From the NCBI RefSeq assembly GCF_009497775.1, contig NZ_CP031012.1, positions 2,852,001 through 2,916,000 on the forward strand: a stretch of 64,000 nucleotides of DNA, written 5' to 3'. The notes below the pieces were generated by a model. It was not told where the DNA came from and searched no databases. It saw only the letters and a program-made list of their open reading frames with translations. This DNA comes from Alcaligenes faecalis. Lineage in GTDB: Bacteria; Pseudomonadota; Gammaproteobacteria; Burkholderiales; Burkholderiaceae_B. The first letter of the stretch is position 1. Every line of letters starts with the position of its first letter. A program made the translations under genes and the position numbers. Positions 62,620 through 64,000 of this stretch are shown here, piece by piece.

Positions 62620-64000
62620 ATGGCATCGCCCATCCCACAATTAAAACAATTCCTGTATAGCCACTATTTTTTCGGCGGACTGCGCCAGTCCATCGGTGTG
62701 CTGTTGCCGGTCATTATTTTGGGCCGCTTCTTTGGTCACTATGACATTGGTGTCATTGCGTCCATGGGCGCCACCTGCGTTGCCATCATTGACCAGCCCG
62801 GCGGCCCGCGCCGCTACCGCAACAATGAAATGCTGGGTGGTATTGCCCTGGGCACTGTCACTGTCGGCCTGACAGGTCTGGCTTCCAGCTCTCCCCTGCT
62901 GCTGGTACTGTGCGTCCCGTTTCTGTGCTTTCTGTACAGCATGTTCTCCGTCTTTGGCCGTCGTGGCGGGCTGATCGGCTTTGCCGCTCTGCTTCTGATG
63001 ACCTTGACGATGCGATTTCCCATGCAGCCTCACGAGGTCCTGGCGCATACGCTGTATTCCTTTGCGGGTGGCCTGTCCTACTATCTGTTCAGCACCCTGT
63101 TCCGACGCTTGTTCTGGTATCGGGAGGAGCGCCAGACACTGGCGGTGGCCCTGTTTGCCACGGCGGAATACATGGAAGCGCGTTCGCAGTTTTATGACCC
63201 CACCTCGGACCTGGATGCCTGCTATCGACGGCTGATCAATCTTCAATCCAATATGACCGAAAAGCACCAGGCTGCCCGCGACGTGGTGCTGCGTGAGCTG
63301 CCGCGCGGTTATGGACGAGGCGATCATCACCGCAAGGCGCTGCTGACGATCTTCCTGAATATGGTCAGCATTCTGGACTCGCTGGTTGCGACCTATACGG
63401 ACTACACCGTCCTGCGCCGTCAATTGGCCGATAGCGACTTCATGATTTTTGCGCGTGATGGCCTGCACAAGCTGTCGCTGGATATTGGCCGTATTGCGAT
63501 GAACGTGTCGCGCAGTACACGTACCCAACGACGAGCCAGTGTCAAAGCCGAAATCCGGGCCATGGAGTACGAGCTGGAGCAATACAAGCGTCAGGGCATG
63601 TCGCAAACCGACCCGGAAACCTATGCCTTGCTGGTTCAGGTCTTGCGCCGCCTGCGTAACCTGAACCGTATTGTGGACAGCATGGCTAGCCTCTCACATC
63701 GCGCCAGCCAGAATCTACCGGTCGACCAGTATCTGAACAAATCGCTAAGCCGCATGCTCTCGCGCGAAGAGCTGCGTCTGGGCATGCTCAGCAGCAATAT
63801 GAAGCTGAAGTCCTCCCACTTCCGCTATGCAGCACGTGTCAGTATTGCTTCCATGGTGGCCCTGGGAGTGGGTGCGCTTAGCGCTCACTTCCAAAGCGAA
63901 CTGGGTCTGGTCAGTGCCCTGACGGCTCACAGTTACTGGATCATCCTGACGATTCTGGTGATCATGAAGCCAGGCTTTGCCATCACCCGCCAGCGCAATG
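62620..64000 (+). CDS. FUSC/YccS-type inner membrane protein, 3'-truncated
   Basis: The frame opens at ATG 62620 (MASPIPQLKQFLYSHYFFGG) and is still open at the window end, giving 460 residues of a family usually about 700. A first block of membrane helices (about residues 20-160) is followed by a cytoplasmic helical domain (about 165-395) and the start of a second membrane block (from about 402, YAARVSIASMVALGVGAL). This two-block plan is that of the YccS/YhfK branch of FUSC proteins, related to aromatic-acid efflux (AaeB) proteins. The substrate is unknown. The ribosome binding site is weak. Transcription diverges from ilvI. Confidence 0.85.
   Translation, partial: MASPIPQLKQFLYSHYFFGGLRQSIGVLLPVIILGRFFGHYDIGVIASMGATCVAIIDQPGGPRRYRNNEMLGGIALGTVTVGLTGLASSSPLLLVLCVPFLCFLYSMFSVFGRRGGLIGFAALLLMTLTMRFPMQPHEVLAHTLYSFAGGLSYYLFSTLFRRLFWYREERQTLAVALFATAEYMEARSQFYDPTSDLDACYRRLINLQSNMTEKHQAARDVVLRELPRGYGRGDHHRKALLTIFLNMVSILDSLVATYTDYTVLRRQLADSDFMIFARDGLHKLSLDIGRIAMNVSRSTRTQRRASVKAEIRAMEYELEQYKRQGMSQTDPETYALLVQVLRRLRNLNRIVDSMASLSHRASQNLPVDQYLNKSLSRMLSREELRLGMLSSNMKLKSSHFRYAARVSIASMVALGVGALSAHFQSELGLVSALTAHSYWIILTILVIMKPGFAITRQRN

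Overview
The window is a 64 kb stretch of bacterial chromosome from a betaproteobacterium of the order Burkholderiales, family Alcaligenaceae, most probably Alcaligenes or a close relative. The placement rests on gene order (smc-zipA-ligA; tpiA-secG-tRNA-Leu-nuoA to nuoN followed by a DUF2818 gene; ilvI-ilvH-ilvC-pssA-rpsO-pnp), on a Burkholderiales-type trimeric porin, and on an intracellular polyhydroxyalkanoate depolymerase with a cysteine nucleophile. It is almost entirely core genome. I see no CRISPR array, insertion sequence, prophage or transfer genes.

Layout. 1-4.2 kb: the end of phaZ, an RnfB-like ferredoxin coupled to endonuclease III (nth), an orphan ABC ATPase with degenerate catalytic motifs, and ompW. 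4.2-9.2 kb, minus strand: a branched-chain amino acid type ABC importer (livK, livH, a livM-livG fusion, livF). 9.5-11.5 kb, plus strand: msrB, yciB, bolA and a parvulin-type prolyl isomerase. 11.8-18.5 kb, minus: smc, zipA and ligA (chromosome organisation, division, ligation). 19-22.5 kb: lplT, facing a uracil-DNA glycosylase and a TsaB-RimI fusion. 22.8-25 kb: ompR-envZ. 25-30.8 kb: ispD-ispF (isoprenoid precursors), mfd and serB. 31-32.1 kb: a nitronate monooxygenase.

32.2-47.4 kb, minus: the complete 14-gene respiratory complex I operon nuoA-N with a trailing DUF2818 gene. Upstream lie an (ACAG)n microsatellite, a major porin, tRNA-Leu(GAG), secG, tpiA and a quinone oxidoreductase; the porin and repeat sit inside what is usually one tpiA-secG-tRNA-nuo cluster. 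52.6-52.8 kb: tRNA-Ser(TGA) and tRNA-Leu(TAA). 53-54.4 kb: a decayed amidohydrolase. 54.7-62.2 kb, minus: pnp, rpsO, pssA, a heptanucleotide repeat, ilvC, ilvH and ilvI with an attenuator-like terminator in the ilvI leader. At the right edge a FUSC/YccS-type membrane protein begins on the plus strand and runs off the window.

The genes serve housekeeping functions: respiration, DNA repair and chromosome maintenance, branched-chain amino acid synthesis and uptake, phospholipid and isoprenoid synthesis, and envelope control. I found no convincing new multi-gene system. The least explained signals are two non-triplet microsatellites placed upstream of nuoA and pssA, the degenerate ABC ATPase, the ilvI leader terminator, two domain fusions and the multiply broken amidohydrolase. 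All conclusions come from reading the sequence; no database search was run.
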